NCBI GenBank assembly: GCA_034006265.1
Contig: JAVETB010000116.1
Span: 1 to 6,896, forward strand
Length of the DNA stretch: 6,896 nt
Direction: 5' to 3'
From: Syntrophus sp034006265
Lineage (GTDB): Bacteria; Desulfobacterota; Syntrophia; Syntrophales; Syntrophaceae
Part shown: piece after piece, positions 1 through 6,238 of the stretch
Layout: each line of letters begins with the position of its first letter
How positions within the stretch are numbered: position 1 is the stretch's first letter
Translations under genes and position numbers: made by a program
The notes under the pieces: generated by a model
Databases searched by the model: none
What the model saw: only the letters and a program-made list of their open reading frames with translations
Told to the model about the DNA's origin: nothing

Positions 1-30
1 GGGCCGTTTCCCCCCTCACGGTGTTCATCC

Positions 31-642
31 TTATCTGACGGTAAAGGAGGTCTGCATTTCGTCGGAGACCTTCCCTGTTTTGACCTTGAAGGTGACGACA
101 TAGAGCCCCTTTTTTGCCGTCTCCGGCAACGTCAACGGAACGCTTGACGTGAAGGTGCCGCCGCTTCTCTGCATCGTTACCTCGGGATTCCCGACGAGTT
201 CACCCCCGAGCCGGATCTCCCTCTTTTCGACGACTTCATGCTGAACGTCCTTTTGATCGGTCAGAAAGGCATAGGTCATCTTGAGTTCAACCGTACCGCC
301 CGGTTCGGCTATCCGGGGGGTCGTCGTGGCGTCTTCAATTTTCAGCAGGGTCCCCTGGCTGGCATCGTAGCCGTATTTCTTGGCCGTGTCATTTTCGCTG
401 CGCCTCTGGTCATAATAGTAGTGTCCGATGACGCCACCCACCAGCGCCCCGACCAGACCGCCGATCACAGCCCCCTTGGCGTCCTTGCCCACAACCGCCC
501 CCAGGACGGCTCCCGTGGCCGCGCCAATTCCCGCACCCGTCGCCGCCCCCCTGTGCTCGTCCGATACGGTGGGCAGCGTCTCGCAGCCGGTTAAAGAAAC
601 AAAAGCAATCATGACGAAAACGATCAACCATCTGCGTCTCAT
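31..642 (-). CDS. Glycine-zipper outer-envelope lipoprotein with C-terminal beta-rich domain
   Basis: A 203-residue lipoprotein of unknown specific function. Residues 1-20 are a lipoprotein signal peptide (MRRR, hydrophobic stretch, lipobox LTGC). Cys20 would be lipidated, and Glu at +2 fits outer-membrane sorting under the Lol rule. Residues 32-52 and 57-73 form two glycine zippers with Gly at exactly every fourth position (32, 36, 40, 44, 48, 52; then 57, 61, 65, 69, 73). This suits a pair of tightly packed membrane helices joined by a KDAK turn, as in Gly-zipper/SlyB-like proteins. Residues 98-203 look like an Ig-like beta-sandwich (alternating hydrophobic strands, PGGTVEL, LYVVTFKVKTGK, ending SFTVR). 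The frame is open up to 714, but the start at 642 is chosen because AGGAGG lies 6 nt upstream and the signal peptide begins there. It stands 315 bp beyond the lipocalin gene, so is likely transcribed separately. Class is confident; role is not known. Confidence 0.88.
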   Translation of the reverse strand: MRRRWLIVFVMIAFVSLTGCETLPTVSDEHRGAATGAGIGAATGAVLGAVVGKDAKGAVIGGLVGALVGGVIGHYYYDQRRSENDTAKKYGYDASQGTLLKIEDATTTPRIAEPGGTVELKMTYAFLTDQKDVQHEVVEKREIRLGGELVGNPEVTMQRSGGTFTSSVPLTLPETAKKGLYVVTFKVKTGKVSDEMQTSFTVR

Positions 643-648
643 GTCTTT

Positions 649-654
649 CCTCCT
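649..654 (-). promoter_or_regulatory. Ribosome binding site deciding the lipoprotein start
   Basis: AGGAGG on the minus strand, 6 nt upstream of the ATG at 642. It rules out the longer reading that begins at 714, which would bury the lipoprotein signal peptide behind 24 extra residues. Confidence 0.8.
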
Positions 655-670
655 CACGAATTCCGGATTT

Positions 671-699
671 CTCTGTTCCAGACGATTCCTGAAACAGAG
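671..699 (-). other. 11-bp stem-loop in the lipoprotein 5' leader
   Basis: Read on the minus strand, CTCTGTTTCAG, a 7-nt loop GAATCGT, then CTGGAACAGAG. All 11 positions pair in RNA, with a single U-G wobble. The foot of the stem is 28 nt upstream of the ATG at 642. No T-run follows on either strand, so it is not an intrinsic terminator. It could be a leader hairpin affecting translation or mRNA stability, or a DNA dyad bound by a regulator. The structure is clearly visible; its function is inferred. Confidence 0.5.
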
Positions 700-853
700 C
701 AGTTTGATCACCAACCTGTGAACGCTTCGCGAATCGGCTCACGCCGGGTCAGCAATGGTGCAGCTGCCGGCTCAGACGATCCCTTGCGCGGCCACTTCCT
801 TTTCCCATCTTCGCACTGCAACGCTTTGATCCTGCGCTACATATCGCTCTGTT

Positions 854-882
854 ACTATCTCTCCCAATCAAGATATTTGCAA
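854..882 (-). promoter_or_regulatory. Weak sigma70-like promoter candidate for the lipoprotein
   Basis: On the minus strand TTGCAA (877-882) and GATAGT (854-859) are separated by 17 bp; each matches 4 of 6 consensus positions. It lies in the most AT-rich part of the gap and would give a leader of roughly 200 nt including the 671-699 hairpin. Such matches occur by chance, so this is only a candidate. Confidence 0.22.
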
Positions 883-957
883 TGGAAAACATCCCGATGC
901 GTTAAATCTCCTGTTGCCAGCGGACGAGGCTCCCGCCGGGGAAGTCCCCTTTTGCCG

Positions 958-2076
958 CTAAAAAAGGCCGCCGATGCTTCCCGCGTATCCGCTCATTTCG
1001 ATGTAGCCTTCGCAGGTGACCGCCTGTTTCTTCGAAACGCCCCTGCCCTCCACGGACCCTTCGTAATAATTGACACCGGTCGATCCCTCCGTCGTCAGCT
1101 CCTGATCCTGGAGGGAGGGGGCCAGCCGAAAGGAAAGATCGGCGGCGGGGACATCGATCTGCCAGCTGTTCGGGTAGCGGCCCCCTGTTTTCCTGCTGTG
1201 CCAGGTCCCCAGAACGTTCACCGAAATTTCCGAAAGCCCGAGATGGCGGTATGTCCCATCCGCTTCCACCAGCGTTCCCGAAGATTCCTTCTCCAGGGTC
1301 CCATCCCCCTTTCTGAGAAGGTAAATCATGAGCTCCCGGCCGTCGGAAAAATGCAGGGAGAACCAGTCCCAGCCGGTCTGATCTTTCGCCAGGGTGTTCG
1401 AGCCGAATTCATGGTCGAACCAGCTCGTCCCGCGGACCTCGACGGCCCTGCCCGTTTGGGCTGTTTTCAGCCGGCCGGCCGTTTCCAGGTCCGTAAAGGA
1501 ATAGTAATAGGAGGCCTGTCCGGGCCGCGGGCCTTTCCGGCTCAGGCCGTTTTGACCGTGCAGAACGGGCGGTTTTCCGGGCCTCAGGATCAGATCCAGC
1601 TCCGTCTGACCATGGTAGGCCCGGATCCGGATCTCCTCCGGCCCCATCCGGGCGAACCAGTTCAGGTTCCAGACGTTCATCCTTCCCTCTTCCGAACCGG
1701 CCAGGCCGGGACCCGAGCGGCTGATGCGGTCCGTAAAGAAAAATTTCGACCGGGCTGAATCCGTGACGGCAAAATGAGCGGGATAGACATCGCGAAGAGA
1801 CCAGGAATTGTGGGGTGGCGGCACGGCCTGTCGAATGCCGTGCCTGAAAAAGGTCAACTGGTATCCGTAGCGGTTCCCGGCAGCATCGACCAGATTGCCC
1901 GTGAAATACCACCACTCCGTCTTGAACTGCCGGTGATCGCCGTGATCCCCGGGGAACCTCCACTCCCGGGGGCCGATCGCCTGTTCCCAGGCGTCCCCGG
2001 CCCGGGCAGGCAGGCAGGAAAGCATCACTGCGAGCACGATCAGCGCGCTCAAGATTCCCTTCGTTCGCTGGTTCAT
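958..2076 (-). CDS. Secreted AttH/CrtC-like lipocalin-fold protein (COG5621 type)
   Basis: A 372-residue exported protein of the AttH / carotenoid 1,2-hydratase-like family, a double lipocalin-like beta-barrel fold. Residues 1-26 form a Sec signal peptide (hydrophobic 8-22, likely cut ARA|GD). Family hallmarks in order: EWWYFTGNL (54-62), FFRHG (76-80), YYYSFTDLETAG (190-201), GTSWFDHEFGS (216-226), GWDWFSLHFSDGREL (235-249), and a C-terminal YYEGSVEG followed by GYIEMSGYAG (338-367). Length is usual for the family. The frame is open to 2145, where an ATG overlaps the permease stop, but that start has no Shine-Dalgarno. The ATG at 2076 has GGAAGG 6 nt upstream and puts the signal peptide at the N-terminus. 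It is the last gene of the ABC operon, 61 bp after the permease. A hydrophobic ligand or substrate is likely. Carotenoid hydratase activity is not supported, since no carotenoid genes are visible. Some members carry the label 'predicted secreted hydrolase' without proof. Confidence 0.9.
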   Translation of the reverse strand: MNQRTKGILSALIVLAVMLSCLPARAGDAWEQAIGPREWRFPGDHGDHRQFKTEWWYFTGNLVDAAGNRYGYQLTFFRHGIRQAVPPPHNSWSLRDVYPAHFAVTDSARSKFFFTDRISRSGPGLAGSEEGRMNVWNLNWFARMGPEEIRIRAYHGQTELDLILRPGKPPVLHGQNGLSRKGPRPGQASYYYSFTDLETAGRLKTAQTGRAVEVRGTSWFDHEFGSNTLAKDQTGWDWFSLHFSDGRELMIYLLRKGDGTLEKESSGTLVEADGTYRHLGLSEISVNVLGTWHSRKTGGRYPNSWQIDVPAADLSFRLAPSLQDQELTTEGSTGVNYYEGSVEGRGVSKKQAVTCEGYIEMSGYAGSIGGLF

Positions 2077-2137
2077 CACAACCCTTCCGTTTCCTTTCCG
2101 TCCATCTCCAAACATCCCCTGACGCCTTCCACCTCCC

Positions 2138-4606
2138 TTAATCATCGCGGATCTGCATCTGCGGATAGGTCCGCAGAACCATCCAGATGGGATAAAGCGC
2201 CGCGCCCAGGCTGGCCAGAAACGCCGTCAGGGCGACGATCAGATAGGGGGAAAGGTGGGGATGGAAAAAGATCGTCCAGTTGAAGCTGCGCAGGTTGATC
2301 ACCCGGATCAGGATGACGGCGAAGAGCGTCCCGCCGCCGATGCTGAACAAAAAGCTCAGCAGCCCCATCCCGAAGGCCTCCAGCAGGGTCATGAGGGAGA
2401 CCTGCCCCGTCGAGAAGCCCAGGGCGCGGAGAATGCCGAACTCGCTCCGGCGTTCGAGAAAGAGGGTCATGAGGGCGCCGGCAATTCCGAAAAAGGCGAT
2501 GATGATGGCCATGACCCTCATGGAACGGGTGATCGCAAAGGTGCTGTCAAAGATGGCCAGGATGTTCCCGAAAAACTGCTCCCGGGTGTAGACGGGCAGA
2601 TCATACTGCAGGGCCTTGTGCCGGATCAGGTCGAGCGTCTCCATCCGCTTTGGGTCTCCGGAATTCAGGAAGACCGCTACGCTGTTGATGGTTCGATCGT
2701 CAAAGAGGCGCAGGTAGGTGTTCCGATCCATCATGACGAGTCCGTGCTCCGTGGAGTAGTCGTAGAATACGGCTTCCACGCGCAGCCGGGCGGGCCCCTG
2801 CCGCGTGTCCAGGAGAATCGTGTCCCCGGCTTTCACGCTGAAGTTCCGGGCGAAACTTTCCGAAATGATCACATCACCTCGTTTGACCGCTTCCCAGTGC
2901 TCATCGCCTCCCCCGCCCAGCCAGGCGAACCGGGCATGGCGCTGCAACACGGGGGCGGAAACGGAGGCCGCGAACATGGGCCTGTTCCGGTAGCTCAGCT
3001 GCACCTTCCGATAGGCGTCCACATCAACGCCGGGAAGCGCTTTCAGTTCATGGTAGAGGCCCTCCGGGACCTGCCGCTCCGACGCGGTGGAAATGTAGAG
3101 ATCGCCGCGGAACTGCCGATCCATCCACCAGAGAAGCGATTCGCGAAAGCTTCCAATCATGAGGGACAGCCCCAGGGACATGGAAAGGGCAACCATGAAC
3201 GCCGCGACGGCGACGGCGGTCCGCCCCAGGTTCCGGCGGATGTTTCCGGCGGCGATCTTCCCCGGCAGCCCTCCCAGGAACTTGAGGAAACCCTCCATCA
3301 CGGGGGAAAAGAGCATCACGGCAAATCCGGAAAGGAGGCTCAGCGCGAAGAGGATTCCGAAAACGGCCCCGAAGGCGGCGTAAATGGAGCTCGACGGAAC
3401 GAGCAGAACGGCGGCGCTGATCAGCAGAATCAGAAGGCCGGCAGCGGCGGCCCTCCTTGACATCCGCCCCCACTGGTGGCTTACGGACCGCCCTGAAAGC
3501 GCTTTGACGGGGTCTGTGCGCGACAGCTCGATGAGCGGAAAGAGGCTTCCCAGGAGGCTCGCACCGATACCGACGATCACCCCGGCGGCCGGCATCCAGA
3601 AGGACCAGGCCATGGGGATGGGGCGAAGAAAGAAGTAGAGGTTGGTGATCGTCCCGCCGAGGATCTCGATGAGGAAGCGGCTCAGAAGATACCCCAGCAG
3701 GCTTCCCAGGGCGCCTCCAATGCCGCCGAGGATGAGGATTTCCGCCAGAAAGGCCCCGGCGACCTCTTTGCGGCTCGCCCCCAGGCTTCGCAGCACCCCG
3801 GCATCCCGCCTGCGGCTGACGACGGCAAACATGGCGGTGTTGTAGATGAGAAAAACGGCGACAAAGAGCGCCATCAGGGACAGGGCTTCAAGATTCAATC
3901 GGAAGGCCCCCAGCATCGCGCCGAAGGTTTCCCGGCTCTGCCGGTTGGACCTGATCCGGAAGCCCGCATCCCAGCGGCTTATGAAGCCCTGCTCTTCCGC
4001 CAGGACGAGATCCACGGAATCAATGAGGCCGGACATTTTGAAGAGCTCCTGGGCGTGGGCGATGTCCATGAGCAGGAGGGGCTCTCCGGAAGGGTTGGGA
4101 AAGGTGCCCAGGACGGTCAGCTCCCCGCGGGAGGTCTTGATTCTGCCACCCGCCGCGAGGTTCAGCTCCCGGGCCAGGCCGGCCTCCATGAGAACGGCCT
4201 TTTCGTCAAGAACGAAGGAAAGGCGTTCTCCTGCAAAGGACGCGCGGGCCAGCTCGGGGCGGATGGCCAGATCCAGAAAGGGATCAACGCCCAGAATCCG
4301 GATCTGGCTGCCCTTTTCCAGGCGGAGGCGGCGATCGATGACCGGTGAGAGGGATTGCACGGAGGGATCGCGCATCAGATCCCGCAGGATCGCTTCGTCC
4401 ATGGGTCCCGCATCCCGCTCGATGCGGTGGGTCGATTTCCCCTGGAGAAATTCAATGGCCCCGGTAAAACTCGCCAGGGCGGACATCGCGGAAAGCCCCA
4501 TTCCCAGGCAGGCCGCCACGCCGAAGGCGATTCCCATCAGTTGAAGGAGCGTCAGGCTCCGCCTCCGAAGAAGATATCTCAAAAACGCCTTGGTAACGGT
4601 CCCCAT
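2138..4606 (-). CDS. Double-FtsX ABC transporter permease, single chain
   Basis: An 822-residue inner-membrane permease of the FtsX/MacB/LolCE superfamily (type VII ABC), closest in layout to large YbbP-like proteins with two FtsX cores in one chain. About ten membrane segments are visible: 18-44, 241-263, 285-312, 334-358, 387-404, 408-434, 462-486, 695-716, 737-768 and 786-810. Two large periplasmic MacB_PCD-like domains lie at about 45-240 and 487-694. Each FtsX core carries the family's cytoplasmic coupling motif: RRRDAGVLRSLGAS (265-278) and RRSEFGILRALGFS (719-732). Start: ATG at 4606 with AAAGAGG about 7 nt upstream. It begins 49 bp after the ATPase stop, so the two surely form one transporter. 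As both halves are in one polypeptide, a 1:2 permease:ATPase complex is expected. Known relatives use ATP hydrolysis to move periplasmic domains that extract or push lipoproteins, lipids or peptides. The substrate here is unknown. Confidence 0.93.
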   Translation of the reverse strand: MGTVTKAFLRYLLRRRSLTLLQLMGIAFGVAACLGMGLSAMSALASFTGAIEFLQGKSTHRIERDAGPMDEAILRDLMRDPSVQSLSPVIDRRLRLEKGSQIRILGVDPFLDLAIRPELARASFAGERLSFVLDEKAVLMEAGLARELNLAAGGRIKTSRGELTVLGTFPNPSGEPLLLMDIAHAQELFKMSGLIDSVDLVLAEEQGFISRWDAGFRIRSNRQSRETFGAMLGAFRLNLEALSLMALFVAVFLIYNTAMFAVVSRRRDAGVLRSLGASRKEVAGAFLAEILILGGIGGALGSLLGYLLSRFLIEILGGTITNLYFFLRPIPMAWSFWMPAAGVIVGIGASLLGSLFPLIELSRTDPVKALSGRSVSHQWGRMSRRAAAAGLLILLISAAVLLVPSSSIYAAFGAVFGILFALSLLSGFAVMLFSPVMEGFLKFLGGLPGKIAAGNIRRNLGRTAVAVAAFMVALSMSLGLSLMIGSFRESLLWWMDRQFRGDLYISTASERQVPEGLYHELKALPGVDVDAYRKVQLSYRNRPMFAASVSAPVLQRHARFAWLGGGGDEHWEAVKRGDVIISESFARNFSVKAGDTILLDTRQGPARLRVEAVFYDYSTEHGLVMMDRNTYLRLFDDRTINSVAVFLNSGDPKRMETLDLIRHKALQYDLPVYTREQFFGNILAIFDSTFAITRSMRVMAIIIAFFGIAGALMTLFLERRSEFGILRALGFSTGQVSLMTLLEAFGMGLLSFLFSIGGGTLFAVILIRVINLRSFNWTIFFHPHLSPYLIVALTAFLASLGAALYPIWMVLRTYPQMQIRDD

Positions 4607-4630
4607 GAACGGGCCTCTTTATGGATATTT

Positions 4631-4645
4631 CCGGCTTCCTGCCGG
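4631..4645 (-). other. Small hairpin in the ATPase-permease gap
   Basis: On the minus strand CCGGC-AGGAA-GCCGG: a perfect 5-bp GC stem with a 5-nt loop, within the 49-bp gap between the ATPase stop (4656) and the permease start (4606). No T-run follows, so it is not a terminator. It might influence relative expression of the two subunits. Short GC inverted repeats are common by chance in DNA this G+C-rich. Confidence 0.25.
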
Positions 4646-4655
4646 GGGCACCGGG

Positions 4656-5426
4656 CTAGTCGGGCTCCTCTTCGCAGGCACCCTCGGGATGGATCTGACC
4701 GTCAACCATGCGCAGAACGCGATCGGCAAACCGGCGGGCCATGGGGGTGTGGGTCACCATGAGAAGCGACATCCCGGACTCCCGGCAGCGCGACGAAAGA
4801 AGTTCGAGAATCTGAAGCCCGGTGGCGGTGTCGAGGTTGCCCGTCGGCTCATCGGCCAGGATCAGGGCCGGCTCCTTGACGATGGCCCGGGCGACGGCGA
4901 CCCGCTGCTGCTCTCCGCCTGACAGCTCGCCCGGGTAGCGCTGTTCCTTGCCCTGAAGTCCGACGCGCTCCAGGGCCTCGTAGGCAGGTCCCGGAGCAGG
5001 TTTTCCCGCCAGTTCCAGAGCGAGGTAGACGTTTTCAAAGGCCGTCAACGTGGGGATGAGGTTGAAGAACTGGAAGATGAAGCCGAGGCGCGTCCGGCGC
5101 AGCTGGGTGCAGCCTGTGTCTCCCAGGGTCTGCAGGTTCTTCCCCTCGATTTCGATCATTCCGCGGCTCGGCCGGTCGAGCCCGGCCAGAAGATTGAGCA
5201 GCGTCGTTTTGCCCGAGCCGCTTTTTCCCAGAAGCACCAGGACCTCGCCCCGGGTTATTTCCAGGTTGGTGCCGCGCAGCGCCGCGGAGCCGGCTGCTCC
5301 GTTTTCATAAATTTTCCATAAATCAATGACACGAATGACGGGGGACGAGCGGAGCTGTCGGCTATCTGTCGCCGTGCCCGTGTCCACGCCCGTGTCCTTT
5401 ACCCCCTTCGCCTTTCCCATTTCCAT
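4656..5426 (-). CDS. ABC transporter ATP-binding protein, LolD/MacB/YbbA class
   Basis: A cytoplasmic nucleotide-binding subunit that powers the double-FtsX permease encoded next. Counting from the ATG at 5426 (256 residues): first strand IRVIDLWKIY (31-40), Walker A GKSGSGKT (67-74), Q-loop Gln119 in GFIFQFFNLIPTLTAFENV, signature LSGGE (168-172), Walker B LILADE with catalytic Glu193, D-loop NLD (197-199) and H-loop His226. All catalytic parts are intact. The FxFQxFNLxPxLTxxENV stretch is typical of the LolD/MacB/FtsE group. The start is uncertain. The frame is open to 5468; the ATG at 5426 has AGAGGGAG 4 nt upstream, and a GTG at 5387 has AAAGGA 7 nt upstream and gives 243 residues, nearer the usual length. 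No ATG, GTG or TTG lies between the upstream gene's stop (5362) and the first strand. Every plausible start therefore overlaps that gene, in another frame. Confidence 0.93.
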   Translation of the reverse strand: MEMGKAKGVKDTGVDTGTATDSRQLRSSPVIRVIDLWKIYENGAAGSAALRGTNLEITRGEVLVLLGKSGSGKTTLLNLLAGLDRPSRGMIEIEGKNLQTLGDTGCTQLRRTRLGFIFQFFNLIPTLTAFENVYLALELAGKPAPGPAYEALERVGLQGKEQRYPGELSGGEQQRVAVARAIVKEPALILADEPTGNLDTATGLQILELLSSRCRESGMSLLMVTHTPMARRFADRVLRMVDGQIHPEGACEEEPD

Positions 5427-6069
5427 GCTTCTCCCTCTGGTGGCTGTAGCCCCATCCATCGCCTCCATGGGGTTTCGCCTCGCGGGGCGGCCTGTTCATC
5501 GCCCGGGGTTCCGGACGGGGCTTCGGTCCGCGCATATCCGGACGTTCAGGCCGTGCGGGCGGCTGGACGGAGCGATGCGGCGGCGGCGCTCCCTTCTTGG
5601 ATTTCATGGCCGGGACACCCCAATGCTGCTGCTTTTCCCAGTGCTTATCCCGCTCCCATCCTCTCCAGTTCTGGGGAAGCTGATGGGCGGGAACTCTGTT
5701 ACTATTCCAGGGATGCCCCTTCCAGCGCCGGTTCCGATAATCGTCTCTCCAGGCCGTGGGGACGTGCCTGTAAAAAGCGGGAGCGCCCTGGTAGTAAGAC
5801 CAGCCCCTGTCATAGCGGGGCGAACGGTACCACCTGCCCTCCCATGGCCGCCACCAGAAGCCTCCGTAAAAAAAGAGGTCATGGGGCACATCCGGAACGG
5901 CATAGATATACGTTTCCGGAATCACGACCGTGACCGGCGGAACGGAAAATACGATGGGCGGGGGCAGCGGAATGCCGATATGGACCCCCACATCGACATC
6001 GGCCTTCGCGGAAAGGGGCAGGACGGTCAGCACCGCCAGAAGCATTATCCCCAGAAACATTCTTTTCAT
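5362..6069 (-). CDS. Secreted Trp/Tyr-rich protein with Pro/Arg/His/Gly-rich tail
   Basis: A 235-residue exported protein of unknown function. Residues 1-23 are a Sec signal peptide (MKR, hydrophobic core, cut at AKA|DV). A short hydrophobic, Pro-rich segment follows (32-60), then a dense aromatic block with FFYGGFWWRPWEGRWYRS (67-84) and many W, Y and R residues to about 150. A low-complexity tail (about 157-235) rich in P, R, H, G and K ends GHGRGHGHGDR, and could bind metal or polyanions. The aromatic block recalls secreted WxxGxW/YxWGxW-type proteins seen in deltaproteobacteria, but I assign no function. Start: ATG at 6069; the in-frame TTG at 6081 is only 1 nt from the AAGGAGG at 6083-6089 and so is unlikely. 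It is the first gene after the 6121-6149 promoter, and its 3' end overlaps the ATPase gene, which suggests a link to the exporter. Confidence 0.8.
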   Translation of the reverse strand: MKRMFLGIMLLAVLTVLPLSAKADVDVGVHIGIPLPPPIVFSVPPVTVVIPETYIYAVPDVPHDLFFYGGFWWRPWEGRWYRSPRYDRGWSYYQGAPAFYRHVPTAWRDDYRNRRWKGHPWNSNRVPAHQLPQNWRGWERDKHWEKQQHWGVPAMKSKKGAPPPHRSVQPPARPERPDMRGPKPRPEPRAMNRPPREAKPHGGDGWGYSHQREKHGNGKGEGGKGHGRGHGHGDR

Positions 6070-6082
6070 GACTCTTCTCAAG

Positions 6083-6089
6083 CCTCCTT
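6083..6089 (-). promoter_or_regulatory. Ribosome binding site with long spacing
   Basis: AAGGAGG on the minus strand, a near-perfect Shine-Dalgarno. It lies 13 nt from the preferred ATG at 6069 and 1 nt from an in-frame TTG at 6081, so spacing is poor for either start. The ATG is preferred because the signal peptide begins there. Confidence 0.5.
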
Positions 6090-6120
6090 GATATGGATTC
6101 TCTCTGTGCAGCGTCGGCGC

Positions 6121-6149
6121 ATTCTATCCGTTCTCCTGCGGCAAATCAA
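6121..6149 (-). promoter_or_regulatory. Sigma70-type promoter of the ABC-lipocalin operon
   Basis: On the minus strand, -35 TTGATT (6144-6149) and -10 TAGAAT (6121-6126, 5 of 6 consensus) are separated by exactly 17 bp. Transcription would start near 6114, giving a leader of about 45 nt before the ATG at 6069. It is the best promoter in the window and lies at the head of the four-gene minus-strand run. Confidence 0.65.
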
Positions 6150-6186
6150 TGGGGAGATTTTGTGTTCATCGATTCAGAAAGACAGC

Positions 6187-6201
6187 CCGCGCACCGCGCG
6201 G
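6187..6201. repeat. GC-only inverted repeat in the divergent promoter region
   Basis: CCGCGC-ACC-GCGCGG, a perfect 6-bp inverted repeat with a 3-nt loop, between the two divergent promoters. No T-run follows on either side, so it is not a classical terminator. It may be an insulator hairpin, a protein site or chance. Confidence 0.35.
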
Positions 6202-6238
6202 AGCAGAGGATGAACCGGCGGGAGCGAATCCTTCTCAA

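Larger units (their letters stand above)
643..957. other. Intergenic region between lipoprotein and lipocalin genes
   Basis: This 315-bp stretch has no convincing gene. Open frames crossing it are tails of antisense readings of the neighbours. It holds the ribosome binding site (649-654) and hairpin (671-699) of the lipoprotein gene, a weak promoter candidate (854-882) and an AT-richer patch around 840-900 that stands out from the G+C-rich surroundings, as promoter regions often do. I see no clear terminator for the lipocalin gene: a GGGG-AAGT-CCCC inverted repeat at 938-949 is followed by T's only on the plus strand, where no gene is being read. Confidence 0.6.

Noticed and set aside
428..721. 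Repeated Ala-Pro pattern in a plus-strand frame (APxxAP-like)
   Set aside because: It is the complement of the glycine-zipper codons (GGC/GCC-rich) of the minus-strand lipoprotein, not a separate gene.
938..953. GGGG-AAGT-CCCC inverted repeat followed by TTTT, terminator-like on the plus strand
   Set aside because: The T's are on the plus strand, but no plus-strand gene ends here. For the minus-strand lipocalin gene the run is upstream of the stem, so it is not a proper intrinsic terminator; the stem is only 4-5 bp.
718..1758. 346-codon plus-strand open frame spanning the intergenic region and the lipocalin gene
   Set aside because: About two thirds is antisense to the lipocalin coding region with its strong family motifs; the remainder shows no conserved motif. 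Treated as a shadow frame.
958..2076. Carotenoid 1,2-hydratase (CrtC) as a functional call
   Set aside because: The fold family includes CrtC, but no carotenoid gene is nearby, and the signal peptide and ABC-exporter neighbourhood fit AttH-like members of unknown function.
958..2145. Lipocalin gene starting at the ATG at 2145, overlapping the permease stop (ATGATTAA)
   Set aside because: No Shine-Dalgarno precedes it and it would add 23 charged residues before the signal peptide. The ATG at 2076 has GGAAGG at good spacing.
2255..3460. 401-codon plus-strand open frame opposite the permease
   Set aside because: It is antisense to a clearly conserved FtsX permease, has no signal, domain or plausible ribosome binding site, and its composition (many Q, E, G, H, P) is what reading G+C-rich membrane-protein DNA backwards gives.
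5326..6213. 295-codon plus-strand open frame opposite the Trp-rich protein
   Set aside because: Antisense to a gene with signal peptide, ribosome binding site and promoter; it also runs through the minus-strand operon promoter. No family features.
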